The notes beneath the pieces are model-generated. The model did not search any database, was not told where the DNA came from, and was given only the letters and a program-made list of their open reading frames with translations. A stretch of 64,000 bases of DNA from Serpula lacrymans var. lacrymans S7.9. Lineage: Eukaryota > Basidiomycota > Agaricomycetes > Boletales > Serpulaceae. Positions 50,575 through 61,904 of this stretch are shown here, piece by piece. How positions within the stretch are numbered: the first letter of the stretch is position 1; each line of letters starts with the position of its first letter. The stretch covers positions 2,678,882 to 2,742,881 of the forward strand of contig NW_006763295.1 of NCBI RefSeq assembly GCF_000218685.1, given 5' to 3'. The position numbers and the translations under genes were made by a program.

Positions 50575-50990
50575 TAAAGTGATACCTATTTCCACTGGCG
50601 TATCGAACGGACATGAGAACTGCGGGTCAGGATGGTTCAATACAAACCTTTGCTTGGAATCGGGTGTTGTTAGTTTTTCTGGACAGTCGCGGTACATGTA
50701 AAGTAATTATGGGTGGCATATAGGTATTTAATGCGAGACCTTTGTTTTTCACGCGTTATCTCTTGTACTGCGTCTACGACTTTTTCTTTTTCTTTCTTTC
50801 TTCCCTACGAGACATTCGGAATGGACGCGTTTCGTTGCTTCGAAATCAGTCCAAAAGTCAAAAGCATGTGACTTGCACGCGGAATGCATGTGACCGTGTT
50901 TGTTCATTTGTGGCCACCATCCCAAATTCTCATCTGAACCAACCGCACGTTCAACTTTGTCTCGTTCCCGTCTGCTCTCACTTGCCAACG
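50575..50990. other. Intergenic region
   Basis: About 0.4 kb holding the 3' flank of the transporter and promoter of the securin-like gene, with a T-rich stretch at 50745-50805. No gene seen. Confidence 0.5.
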
Positions 50991-52595
50991 ATGCTGAGCT
51001 CGCGCCCCGTATCGGTGAGACTTGACTCGGATGCTTACAGTATGGCGAGAACTCCTGCAAAGGCACTCCTCAAGTCCCGCGGTGCTCTTCAAGAAAATGC
51101 GGTCCACCACGCATCCGCCACCGTCAACGGCAAAGGCAAAAAAGCGCTGCAGCAGACACCACATCATCCCAATACCATCCGTAAGTGCCTCCTGCTGCCA
51201 CATATCAGGAAAACCCGCCTGAGCTTCGCGCCGCAGAGCCCGAGCGTCTTTTCAAAGACCCGGGCCACAAGCAGCCAGGCCTGTCCAAACTAGCCATCGC
51301 CGCGACGCAGGCGCCATCCCGCCCTCTCGGCGACAAGACGCCCTTCCCCAACCGCATCGCCAACCACGCCACACCCCTCCCCGCGACCGCCAAAATAGCC
51401 AAGCCCCTGCTTGACGTCGCCCCCAGCCTAACGCCCACCCTCCGTCCGAGCTCGACTAGAAAGCATATCCGCGCGCCTCGGAGTGCTGTGAAGAACTTTG
51501 AAACGCCTGTGACGGGAGGCCAGCATTGGGACGTTAGTGATATCAGTATCGCGAACCCTGATGTCGCATCCAATGCAAACCAGTCGGTTGACGAGGAAGA
51601 CTATGATGAGATTGAGTACATGCCGCCCACTGCAGTCGGTGCGTCTCACTTTGTTCTCTGACGAGTCTGCTTATCAATCGTTCTGTCATACTCAGAACTT
51701 CCTTATGAGCCGCCTTTTGAGTTGCCGGATTACAAGGAAGTTGGCAGAACCATTTTGACACTATCTCAATCCTATATCATTGAAGACTTGCCCGAATTTG
51801 ATAACGAATTTGAGCTTGGTCCGTCGGATATGGCCAATTTTTTCGCGCAGGAGGATCTATTATTGCCAGACTTGAGTACGTCCATTTGACATAATCCTGT
51901 AAATGTGGTGAGGCTGAATCCTAACTATCTCTATCACAGAAGACGATAGTCCTTTCCAGCAGAACGCCTCTAAAAAGACTAAACCATCCGATCAACGCGT
52001 CGTTGGCCAACGGGAGATCACAAAAGCGAAAGTGGACCCCAGGCCTATTAGTCGACCCGCAAAGCCTATAACGTCTCAGACATCTTCCACAGTAACCAAA
52101 CGCCCACCCATCGTCTCCAGTCGAGCGGCTTCCACTACCGTAAAAACAGCATCAAGTCAAAGGACGGTGCCCAGTTCGCTTTCTCGTCCTGGCACTGTTG
52201 CTTCTGTGAGCAGAGTGACTCGTCCGGCTACCAGTGTGGGTGTCATAAGGCCTGTACGCGAGCGTGCGGACACGGTTTCTCGTCTTGGGACAGCTAGGCC
52301 AAGAGATGGTCCAACAGCTATCCCGCGTCCTGCAAGCACCGGAATGAATTATAGGACCACAGCGACTAGAACGACTAGCCTGGCGACAGCCAGGCCAGGT
52401 CCTACGAATAATAAACCAGTTCCAACCGCAGGACGATTAGGTGGCATTGCGACGAAGGCTTCCTTGAAAACACCCGCCCTCGTACCTGCGACGCACCGCA
52501 AAGCCAAAACGGAGAGTAGCCTGTTGGAGACTAACATGTTCACCGTCGTAGAAGATGACTGGATGGCTGAAGACGACTTCAAGTTTGCGATCTGA
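50991..52595 (+). CDS. Securin-like protein (candidate Pds1/Cut2 homologue)
   Basis: Four exons in phase: 50991-51180, 51237-51638, 51696-51875 and 51940-52595, giving 475 residues. The protein is basic and disordered at both ends, as securins are, and has no enzyme domain. Suggestive motifs: near residue 30 a destruction-box-like SRGALQENAV; then RPLGDKTPFPNR, a form I associate with fungal securins; and, near residue 195, DEEDYDEIEYMPP followed by ELPYEPPFELPDY and an acidic segment. The EIEYMPP stretch resembles the pseudosubstrate by which securin blocks separase (compare PEIEKFFP in human securin). The C-terminal third is Ser/Thr/Arg/Pro-rich and ends VVEDDWMAEDDFKFAI. If correct, it inhibits separase until anaphase and is destroyed by APC/C. 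The family is poorly conserved, so this is a reasoned candidate only; a microtubule-associated disordered protein is the alternative. Confidence 0.55.
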
Positions 52596-53256
52596 AGCTC
52601 CCAAGCGTGCATTGCATTGCTACACTCTGTCTATCGCAATGGGAGGAGACGTGTAATATAGATGCCCCGGAGCAAAAGCTATTATGGAGATAAGTTATCT
52701 AATCGCTTTGTAACTTGTAACACATTCCACCATCACCACATCCACTTTGTTAGAACGACCTCCTGCAACGTTAGCCGTGAGACTGCTCCATCTATCCTGG
52801 CCTATAGATACGTCACCTTGGGCTTGCCCAGGTCCGAGTCCTTGGTGACCTGTCTCGTGGTGACATCGGGGATAAACCGCCACCACCACTGTGACTGCAA
52901 TCATGGCTGGGATTCAAAGATTCAAAGGGGTGTGTGCCATGATGTATGATGACCGCTCGTGTAGCCATCAGCGGGACTACGACGGTTTGAAGATTCTGAT
53001 GTGATTGTTGGCCGCTCATAATTAAATTGCTAATGGCGAGTCCGTCTGATTGCAATTTATCCAAATTGCGAAGAGGAATGACACGCCGCAGTAAGACGGT
53101 GGATGCGTTGTATGTACATGGACAAGGAGTCCACATGTTGGCTTTAACGTCGTGACATGAGTAATGATTACTCTACGCATTTCGTGTTGATATGGCCCTT
53201 CATCATCGTACGAAATGCGGTTGGAATGTCGGTGACTACAGCCAGTAGGGGCAAGC
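52596..53256. other. Convergent intergenic region
   Basis: About 0.66 kb between the securin-like gene and the stop of the next reverse gene. Overlapping short frames on both strands, none with coding character. No RNA gene recognised. Confidence 0.5.
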
Positions 53257-53888
53257 CTAACTCCGAGGTGCGGACTTTGCACCCAGAAAAAGCAGTCTGA
53301 CGGCAGCAACGAAAATCAAGATTGCCAGGGCAAGAATGAACAAGGCCAAGGCGCTCATGACAGTCTCCCGGGTTCCTAGAACCTTGGTGATATCTGAGGA
53401 CTGTAGAGAAAGTTCGCTTTCGGGATGTGCAGAAGCCAGCTCGAGCTTCAGGATGTTGTCGATGAGTTCAGCCCAGCTATCGTCGTTGAGCACCACTGGC
53501 ACGTATCCCCGATCGCCAAAGCCGCGGGTATCAAAGAATAGGGCGAACAGTCTGCATTGAGTCGTCTTTCCTTGAGCGTTGGTTATTTTGAGAACGCCAG
53601 GCGGTGTGTTCCCTACATCTACCAGCTCTGTCGAGAGATCGAATTGCTCGAGGATGCTGATCAGGACATTCTGAATATGAAAGTGACGAATTGTAGCAAA
53701 TTCTTATCATATGGCAAGAGAGGACATACTGAGTAGCCCATATCTTTGATCGCTTTCCTCCCATAAGCTCTCCTTCGACCTTTATATGCGACGATGATGT
53801 GAGGGGGAGGGAAACCATGATCGGCTGAGACGTATCGTGTTTGTGAGTTATCCAGACATGGAGAGTTCACTGATGATCGTTGTTCCAT
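53257..53888 (-). CDS. Unknown small tail-anchored protein (tandem paralogue A)
   Basis: Two exons, 53888-53730 and 53670-53257, in phase, giving 190 residues. It begins MEQRSSVNSPCLDNSQTRYV, then PPHIIVAYKGRRRAYGRKAI and KDMGYS at the exon junction. The second exon continues NVLISILEQFDLSTELVDVG and CRLFALFFDTRGFGDRGYVP, then VVLNDDSWAELIDNILKLEL. The C-terminus has one strong membrane span, VMSALALFILALAILIFVAA, followed by a short basic end (RLLFLGAKSAPRS), so the protein is probably tail-anchored with its N-terminal domain in the cytosol. No known domain is recognised. It is homologous to the next gene upstream (54627-55110): same exon junction position, and the same GRxRAxGRxAxxxMxY and FALF/W-EL/N--KL patterns. 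Confidence 0.75.
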
Positions 53889-54626
53889 TGTGCGATACGG
53901 TGGTTGTTCTGCAGAGTTGTGAATGCTCTGAACCGTGGTCGAACGTGAGTACTTTCGGGAATAACAGTACTTAAAGCCGACTACACATAAATAGCGAATC
54001 AATGTGTTTGTATTCTTTTACGCCGACTCCTTATCACCCTTCACTGCCTTGTTTTCTGATACTGGGAAGGGACATTTTTTGTTCGGCGTAGAGGAAAACA
54101 AAGCTTCGCCTTCGCTAGCAGCACTATGCTTCCTGTCTTTGGCAGGGAGCTATGATGGACTTCTAGATAGTAGTGAAAGCTACAAATATGTCTGTTCACT
54201 TGTCTGGTAACGAGAAAAAAATAATTCAGCCTGTCAATCAGCCGGTCAGCCAGCATCATATCATCTTTCCAGTTGTCATAGACATGGTCATTTTTGAAAC
54301 GAGAAGTTGACAATGAGAATATTGCTATACATGTACCATACGAGTACAACATTCGATAATCGTGATCAGATGGACTGCCCAACCGTAAGAAAAAAGAAGT
54401 ACTGTACATTAAGGGCATCGATGTGTCTAAACGAGGACGAAGCAACAACACAGCTTGGAGATCATTAGCATTGGAGAGATGACCATCGTTGTAGCGGAGG
54501 AGCGAAGGGAACAAAGTGTTGCTCTTTGATGCTTATGGATCTTCTAGTTCGACGATTGTCTGTCCCATCAGATCATCGTTATCATTAACATGATGATCAT
54601 GATAAAATCAAATGCAGAATCAGCAC
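53889..54626. other. Spacer between tandem paralogues
   Basis: About 0.7 kb. It should contain the promoter of paralogue A and the 3' end of paralogue B. An intron donor at the end of B (ACTACGTGAGTG) could lead to a short extra exon near 54550, ending soon in a stop. Nothing else recognised. Confidence 0.45.
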
Positions 54627-55110
54627 TCACGTAGTCACGGTGAACTTGAGAGATGTGAAGATTATATTTAACTTTACAGCATTGCCAACAAGCTCTGGCC
54701 AGCCACGCTCATCTAACAAAACCAGTCCCTCATCTTCTTCTCCGTGGGTCCGATAAAACATGGCGTATATGGATACCTCGGGCTTATACCTAAACTCAGA
54801 TATCCACCAGTCATCTTTGGTAGCAAATCTGTTGATGAACAACTCCACAGCTTTCTGATGAAGAGTGTATGTACTGGTCAGCCGTGACCAACCAGAAGAG
54901 GGAGAACAAGTGGCTTACTCTGTAGCTCATGGTCTGCAGTGCATTTCTACCAAATGCACGCTTCTCGCCACGGCACGTTGCGATGACCTGGGGAGGCAGC
55001 GCAAGAGAGCTGGATACATAGTCGTGTAAAGTGGTTAGAGCCGCGACGACGTCCTGTGGGATGGTAGCTGCTTGGGACGATTGCCGTCCTGATTCAGTCA
55101 TTGGACTCAT
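54627..55110 (-). CDS. Unknown small protein (tandem paralogue B, lacks membrane anchor)
   Basis: Two exons, 55110-54919 and 54854-54627, in phase, giving 139 residues. It begins MSPMTESGRQSSQAATIPQD, then VVAALTTLHDYVSSSLALPP and QVIATCRGEKRAFGRNALQT, MSYR at the exon junction. The second exon reads KAVELFINRFATKDDWWISE, SIYAMFYRTHGEEDEGLVLL and DERGWPELVGNAVKLNIIFT. Compared with paralogue A it keeps the basic GEKRAFGRNAL block, the Phe-rich strand and the W-EL--N--KL helix, but ends a few residues later and has no membrane span. A donor at its end may add a handful of residues, but not a membrane span in the sequence I read. Function unknown. It could be a soluble paralogue or a truncated copy; intact splice sites and frame favour a working gene. 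Confidence 0.65.
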
Positions 55111-55306
55111 CGTTGAAGAGACGAAGCATGAGAATGGTGGCCGCTCCTCCGTTAGAACGTGTTAAGGCGTCAGACGACATCGTGATGAACACGCCCACAC
55201 CGGCTGGAAGTTCTCGCAGCAATAGAGTCGCACGTCTATATTCTGCATCGCAATTACTCGTATCGTGGATTTGGCTATGGCAACTCCAAATGTGCACTCT
55301 CTCAAC

Positions 55307-55380
55307 GGTCTGATGGCGTAGTTGGTTATCGCATCTGTCTAACACACAGAAGGTCTCCTGTTCGAGCCAGGGTCAGATCA
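55307..55380 (+). tRNA. tRNA-Val (anticodon AAC)
   Basis: 74 bases fold as a complete cloverleaf. The acceptor stem GGTCTGA pairs with TCAGATC (one G-U), the D stem is GCG/CGC, and the anticodon stem TCTGT pairs with ACAGA around the loop CTAACAC, giving anticodon AAC. The T stem TCCTG pairs with CAGGG around TTCGAGC. No intron. CCA is not encoded, as expected in eukaryotes. The B-box-like GTTCGAGCC is present. Confidence 0.95.
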
Positions 55381-56437
55381 CTATTTTTTCTCATAATCCT
55401 AGTTGACCAGGAAGGCACCAACTTGAACGGAGAACTTGGAGCCTATCCAAAGACCTTTTTCAAGGGGCTAGCTACCTTTGGCTATTTGTATTTATGTCTC
55501 GTATTTGCAAATAACACAATACACTAGAAGTCGAAGTGAGAAACGTGTAACAAGGATGTTATCAGTCTTGCGATCTGTGGCCTAGGCTACGCTTATTATA
55601 ATAGTATGCTCTTGATTATCCGGGTCCGGATAGGTGACTACTGAGGTCGTCGAATGGGCGGCGAGGTTGGCTGCATACAACGAGTCTCCATAAAGCAGCT
55701 TGTCCTTGCTACAGCAGTATAATGTGCGCTGCGATTAAGGGCCAGGTACTATATACTCATTAGGTCAAACTCAAAGGCGCTGTAAGCTGCTACAGGCACT
55801 GTTTGATGATGGATGATCATGACTTGTGACTACCATGGGTAAGTCAAAAGGCAGGATATATCCAATCTGTGACTTTCCTCTTGTACTCCCTGTCAGATGC
55901 TGTTAGGCCACTTATCACCAGGGGCTAATACCTCGGTTCGTTGTAAGTACCTGCTATTATAGTACGTACGAAATGCTCGAGTTATAGTATGAGTCTGCCG
56001 AGGCGCTAGTATCCCGGTTCCGGCAGTGCCACTGTGCCTGGTATGAAGACACGATATCCTCAAGCAAGCTCGACAAATAACGGAAAGGCTATGTAAGTGC
56101 TGCATCAGACGCACGACGTTGTCATTGTCACTGTCGAATACTGGAAGCGATTTGAGATGGATACCACTAGGATCGCTGTCTCCATGGTGTCTCGAAGATA
56201 GAGTTCTCCAAGGAATTTGCTTCCAAAAAGTTTCGGGCATTTTGGTAACAAAAAAAAAAAAAAGCCGGCGGCCAAATTGTATGGAGTAAAAGATGATCGA
56301 TCCTTGTTTTGTCCGAACAAAATGGTCCGAGCCCAAGAGGGTGCTTCGCTGTACATACGTGGGATGTTCTTAACGTGAAGGGAAGTACTGGAGATGAACC
56401 CGTTCTGCATCATTCGCTCTTCATCCAGCAGTCAACC
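55381..56437. other. Intergenic region
   Basis: About 1.06 kb after the tRNA. A reverse-strand frame of 147 codons (55893-56336) has no coding pattern and spans a homopolymer of about 15 A residues near 56250. No other RNA gene recognised. Confidence 0.45.
55384..55389 (+). terminator. RNA polymerase III terminator of tRNA-Val
   Basis: A run of six T residues begins four bases after the discriminator base of the tRNA, the usual eukaryotic Pol III stop signal. Confidence 0.85.
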
Positions 56438-58765
56438 ATGGCTGGAAGGAAAGGTCATGCTCACTCAGCCTCTGAGCCTATAATGCTCCAGCCTCTCGAC
56501 AAGACTCAGAAAAAGAACCAGTACTACGACGAAGATGCTACACGGGTCAGCAATAGGATCGACGAGGAAATCAGGGCAAGTATCCATCCTTGTTGCTTCA
56601 GTTCTGCAAAGTGACACAGCGAAAATGACACTTTTAGAGAGAGTCCGCTAGAAGGAAGGAGTCACAGAAGAGAGAAGTAAAGGGTACGGACAACCCTCTC
56701 GCTTCTATAATCGTCCAAAAACTCGCCACTGACTTTGGAATGATTACCGGATGTCCAGTCATGCTTCTTGGACAGGCAGAGTCAGGCAAGTCCACGCTGC
56801 AGAAGCAGTTCCAGCTGTATTACGCCTACCAGACACTCGACCGCGAGCGGCCTTCATGGCGTCCTGTCGTATACTTCAACGTTATCAAGGCCGTTCGCAT
56901 GATCCTCGATGAAGTAGACTACGAGCTTGCATCAGCAGCCAACGAGGATGCAACCACCGAACTTCCAATAGCCCATGCCCTCGCTCCTCTCGGAAATATT
57001 GTCGGAGAAATAGCGCAACTTCGTAGCAAATTGCTTCCTCTTGTTGCGATCGAGGACTCGCTAGCATCTGAACTTAGTGGCGGGATATCTCTTTCTGGAG
57101 GGAAAACTGGTGCTTTTGTCCGCGCGGGATGGCAAGGTCTTGTTCTACCAAGTCGTAGTCGGTCATATACCGACTCGCGAAACGCCTCTGATCCCAAGGC
57201 TGCCGCCAACTCTGCTCATGTCACGAACCTAGCTTCCAGGACGCTTGCGACTGCACACGATGATATAGACGAGCTATGGAAGCATCCTGCTGTGAGAGTT
57301 CTCTTGAACAATCGCAAGTTGCGACTAGACGAATCTGCCTCTTTGTGAGTCCAGAATCCTCAGAGGCCTTTTCGTCAAAATCCTTATTTCCATCTTATAT
57401 CATAGCTTCTTGGACAACGTCCACCGTGTTTCGGAACCAGACTATTTACCTTCTACCGGTACATACATTTACACGAGCATTCATGCATCACCGTTCACTG
57501 ACATCTTGACAGACGACATTCTGAACGTTCGCCTGCAGACTCTGGGAGTGTCGGAACATGCCTTTGATATAAGTCTTTATGGTGCACGGTACCTCTGGCT
57601 TATGTATGACGTCGGTGGTGCAGTAAGTCCTCCCACCACCCTTCCCTCATTTGCGTGTCTCATTGTTCCCAGAGAGGACAGGCGAGTCTGCGGACATGAC
57701 TCTCCCACCACTAGTATGCTAACGATATATTGACATGCTTTGATATAGAGGCACACGTGGGTACCATACTTTGATGATGGTAAGTGATACTCCGGATCTT
57801 TGATGATCATCATGAGAGCTCGCCGTTGCTGTGTGCGACATTGCTCTGGTGCGCCTTTGTCAGGTTGTCAACTCTTTGCATATTCATCATTACATCCTGT
57901 GGTCATGCATCTGACATATTGATCCTTTTTATGTAGCTACTGCTATTATCTTCCTTGCGCCCATCAGCGCTTTCGACCAGGTGAGCGTCCCTCCGATCAA
58001 TCCCCCCGGCAGCTCCCGTGATCACCTTGTTGACTTCCTTCTGTTCCCAAATCCACTCATTGTCCTCCTTATTCGCTCATCAGTACCTGGAGGAAGACAC
58101 TCGAACAAATAGGATCGACGACTCTTTGCAGTTGTTTACAGCTATATGTTCCAATAAGCTGCTCAAGAATTCCCACTTGGTGCTGCTCCTGAACAAGGTT
58201 TGATACCATCCCATTTATGTACGACCCAATCATTTGTCTGATGAATGTTGTTTCGTTTCATTGTCATAGGCTGACTTATTAAAGAAGAAGCTTCAAGATG
58301 GCGTCCATGTTCGAAAATAGTGAGTACTCTCTGTACAGGATATATGATGTGCGGCCACTGATCGCATGACGACTTAGCATTACCTCTTACGGAGATAGGC
58401 CAAACACATACGAGGAAGTGTCGGAATATTTCAGAGCACACTTTATTCAGGTCCACAAAAGAAACGACATCTCCCATCGCTCTCTATACATTGTTCGTAC
58501 TACCTTCTCACTTGCTTATCATATCATATATTCACGTGTTATTCCCCTCAGCACTTCACTTCAATGCTGGTGAGTTTCCCCGGCTGTCTTTGGTGAGGTC
58601 TTCTTTTACTTACTTTCCGACGATATCAGGATATCAGAGCTACTCAAAATATTATTGTTAACGGTATGTTAGTCGCATCTTCTTTCGCGTTAACCATCCT
58701 GACTTCACTATACAGTGGGAGAGGCTGTTATCCGTTCTCATGTAGCTAAAACTGGACTCGTTTGA
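56438..58765 (+). CDS. Atypical G-protein alpha subunit
   Basis: Heterotrimeric G-alpha of the divergent multi-member type I associate with Agaricomycetes. It starts at 56438 (MAGRKGHAHSASEPIMLQPL), without the MGxxxS/C lipidation motif of classical G-alpha. The first intron (56576-56637) is GC-AG. The P-loop reads MLLGQAESGKSTLQKQFQLY, followed by a helical domain enlarged by a Ser/Gly/Ala-rich insert around ELSGGISLSGGKTGAFVRAG. Switch I is ILNVRLQTLGVSEHAFDI, with Arg and Thr in place. Switch II reads YLWLMYDVGGARHTWVPYFD: the catalytic Gln of DVGGQ is Ala. Then ATAIIFLAPISAFDQYLEED, the NKxD motif in LVLLLNKADLLKKKL, a TCAT-equivalent HFTSMLDIRATQN, and the end RSHVAKTGLV. About nine exons, several under 60 bases. 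Confidence 0.92.
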
Positions 58766-59135
58766 TCATTTCCTCTTGTTTCTGGTAGCTTCCTTCATAC
58801 TCCTAACGATCTTTTTAGACAGTTCACTTTGGTTTGGTAGTGATTATTTAATGCCCATTTACATAGGTTTACTCTTACATTATCTCCCCTTATCCGATTT
58901 ACGATTGCATGCATTACTACGATATATACTGGATCGCTATCGCACAATCCAGTAGTTTCTTGACTTCTCCCCCCGTCTTCCCCTAAGCTTTGCTATGAGG
59001 TGCACGTGCCCTACTAACTGTGGGAAAATTGCAAAAAGTCCATGCCAAAATTTAGATAGTATTGGCAGCAAGCTGAGATCGCCTCGTTTTTTCCTCAAGG
59101 CTCAATACGCTTTTTTTTGCCTTTGATCTACCAGG
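58766..59135. other. Intergenic region
   Basis: About 0.37 kb between the G-alpha stop and the NOG1 ATG. AT-rich, with a T run at 59110-59118 just before the start codon. Nothing else seen. Confidence 0.5.
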
Positions 59136-61571
59136 ATGTCGACGAGCGGATTGAAGGCGATTGCGCCGGTGCCCACAGCGGCTGACTTTCTGGACATCGT
59201 GCTGTCCAAGACACAGCGAAAAACACCAACGGTATGTGAACCAGGTCTATATACCGAGGTCCAACTGATACTATCGTTCTTTTCACTGTAGGTTATCCAT
59301 AAGAACTTCAAGATCAGCCGGATACGAAATTTCTATATGCGCAAGGTCAAGTTTACGCAAGACTCATTCGATGAAAAACTCTCTGCTATACTCAGCGAAT
59401 TCCCTATGCTCGACGTACGTTCACCATCGTTTTGCAGCCTTCATAAGGACTTATCGTTTTCGCCTATAGGACCTGCACCCCTTTCTCTCTTCCTTGATGA
59501 ATGTACTCTATGACAAAAATCACTACAAGCTCGCCTTGGGCCAACTTCGCACTGCACAACATCTGATTGATCAAGTAGGGAAGGATTATGTACGACTACT
59601 AAAATTTGGTGATAGTTTGTATCGCTGCAAGCAGCTTAAGAAGGCTGCTCTCGGACGGTCAGTCGAGATTCAGCACTGTCCTAACGTCATCTCACGATCG
59701 AGCATAGCATGGCCACGGTCATGCGCCGCCAAAAAGATCCTCTTGCGTATCTGGAGCAAGTTCGGCAACACATATCTCGTTTACCAGCGATAGACCCCAA
59801 CACCCGTACCCTCCTCATTTGCGGATATCCGAACGTCGGCAAGTCGTCGTTCATCAACAAAGTCACGCGTGCAGATGTGGACGTCCAACCCTACGCCTTC
59901 ACCACAAAATCTCTGTTTGTCGGACATTTGGACTACAAATATTTAAGATGGCAAGTCATCGACACGCCCGGAATTCTCGATCACCCTCTGGAGGACATGA
60001 ACACGATCGAGATGCAGAGTATAACAGCCCTTGCGCATCTGAAGAGTTGTGTATTGTATTTCATGGATCTAAGCGAGCAATGTGGTTATACCGTAGAAGC
60101 CCAGGTACGTTCCGTTTGATTTACCGTAAACAAGCTCACGCCGACATGGACACGATGATTAGTGTAAACTTTTCCATTCTATCAAACCTCTTTTTGGCGG
60201 GAAGCCGACATTGTTGGTCATCAATAAAATCGATGTTACTCGGCTGGAGGACTTGCATGCCGACAACAGGGCCCTGGTTCAAGAGATCATCGATGCGGAA
60301 GATGTACAATGCGTACAGGTATCGTGCTACTCGGAGGAAGGAGTAATGGACGTGAAGAACAAGGCCTGTGACGCTCTACTAGCCCATCGGGTTGACCACA
60401 AACTCAAGGGGACGAAGATCAACTCCATCATCAACCGTATACATGTGGCCCAACCGAAAGCGCGAGACGACGTGGTTCGCGCACCCTTTATCCCTGAAAG
60501 CATCAAGGAGCGGAAGAAATACGATAAGAATGATCCAGACAGGAAGAGGTTGTTGAGGGACATCGAGCTGGAGGAAGGTGGTGCCGGTGTGTTTAATATT
60601 AACATGAAAGGTATGTTCGTTATGATATGTCTATGTGTTCTCCACCTTACTGATCGATTAACAGAGGATTATCTCCTTGCGGACCCGTCCTGGAAAATGG
60701 ATATCATGCCTGAAATTATGGATGGTAAGAACGTAGCGGACTTCATAGATCCCGATATTGCGGATAAATTGGAGGCTCTGGAGCGAGAGGAAGAGAAGCT
60801 GCAAGCTGAAGGGTTCTACGAGAGTGAAGAAGACTTGGTATGGTCCATATTGTTCCTCACTGATTATCTTCTGACGCCAATTTTCACCGGCGTAGTTTGA
60901 TTCCGAAGACGAACGGGAGGCAACCGAAGCGCAGAAAGCACTGGCGCATAAAATACACTCGCAGAGCATCAAGAAGTCGAAGAAAAACCAATCTCGCATG
61001 CCTCGGACGGCTGGTCTACGGACGCTCAGCGAGCTCACTACGGAGCTGACAAAGGCTGGCTACAATCCAAGCAAAATCGAGGATCGGGCTGTAATGCTGG
61101 CTAAGGTGCAGGGCGCGAAGAGGAAGCGGGCAGATGGGGAAATGGATGTGGACATGGAGGACGGCGATGGCGAGGAGGGTGACTGGATGGACGTCGATGG
61201 CGAAGAACAGACGCCAAATAAACGCGTCAAGGATAATACCGGCGCTATTATTGCAAAGAACAGGAGAAATCCTCGCACAAATCGCCAACTCGCTGGTATG
61301 CGAGACGAAACAGTACGTCTCAACGGCTTCTTATTCTTCCAAAATTCTGTTAATGATTTGTTTTACAGCAAGCATCAAAGGCTATCAAATTGCGTAACCT
61401 TGGGCAAAGAGAGCGCAACATGCACGCCAAAGCCGGCGAGAGTGACAGAGCCATTAGAGTTAAAATGGTCAGTTTATCTTCAACTACTAAATTCACCCCT
61501 TTGACAAATCGTTTCAGCCCAAACATCTGTATGCTGGTAAACGGAAAGGTGGCAAAACCGACAGAAGATGA
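59136..61571 (+). CDS. NOG1: Nucleolar GTP-binding protein 1 (NOG1)
   Basis: GTPase required for 60S ribosomal subunit maturation and export, nucleolar. It starts [20 protein letters not shown], then [20 protein letters not shown] and [20 protein letters not shown], the highly conserved NOG1 N-terminus. The following helical region contains [20 protein letters not shown] and [20 protein letters not shown]. The OBG-type GTPase domain has G1 [11 protein letters not shown]2 [15 protein letters not shown]3 [11 protein letters not shown] and G4 LLVINKIDV. The C-terminal part has VQPKAR-like [51 protein letters not shown], then a basic tail ending [17 protein letters not shown] at 61571. Nine or so exons with short introns. 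An acidic run ([20 protein letters not shown]) lies near the end. Confidence 0.96.
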
Positions 61572-61904
61572 TTATATCACTGATCATCGATTTTTTCTAC
61601 ATATTGTTTGCTTTCACGTCTTCTGGTGTATATCACATCTATATTCCACTATACAGTACATATACATCCCAGCCATCAAGACAGAGCATATATATGTTGC
61701 TGACCACGAAAAGTAAGTACAAAAAAGGTGCACAATCGTGCAGAGAAGTCAATAATAACGTCAAAATCGTCTCTCGTCATATGGTATCATGGATAAGGAA
61801 CGCCCTACGACAGTTCCTTGGTTAGCCGTGAATCGTAATATATCTGGTGTGATAGGTGGGGGGTTTCGCAAAAATATTCCCAAGTAAGCTGAACTGGCGA
61901 AGGA
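61572..61904. other. Convergent intergenic region
   Basis: About 0.33 kb between facing 3' ends of NOG1 and aminopeptidase P. T/A-rich at 61600-61720. No gene seen. Confidence 0.5.

Noticed and set aside
55893..56336. Open frame of 147 codons on the reverse strand
   Set aside because: Spans a homopolymer coding for a run of Phe and lacks any conserved pattern.
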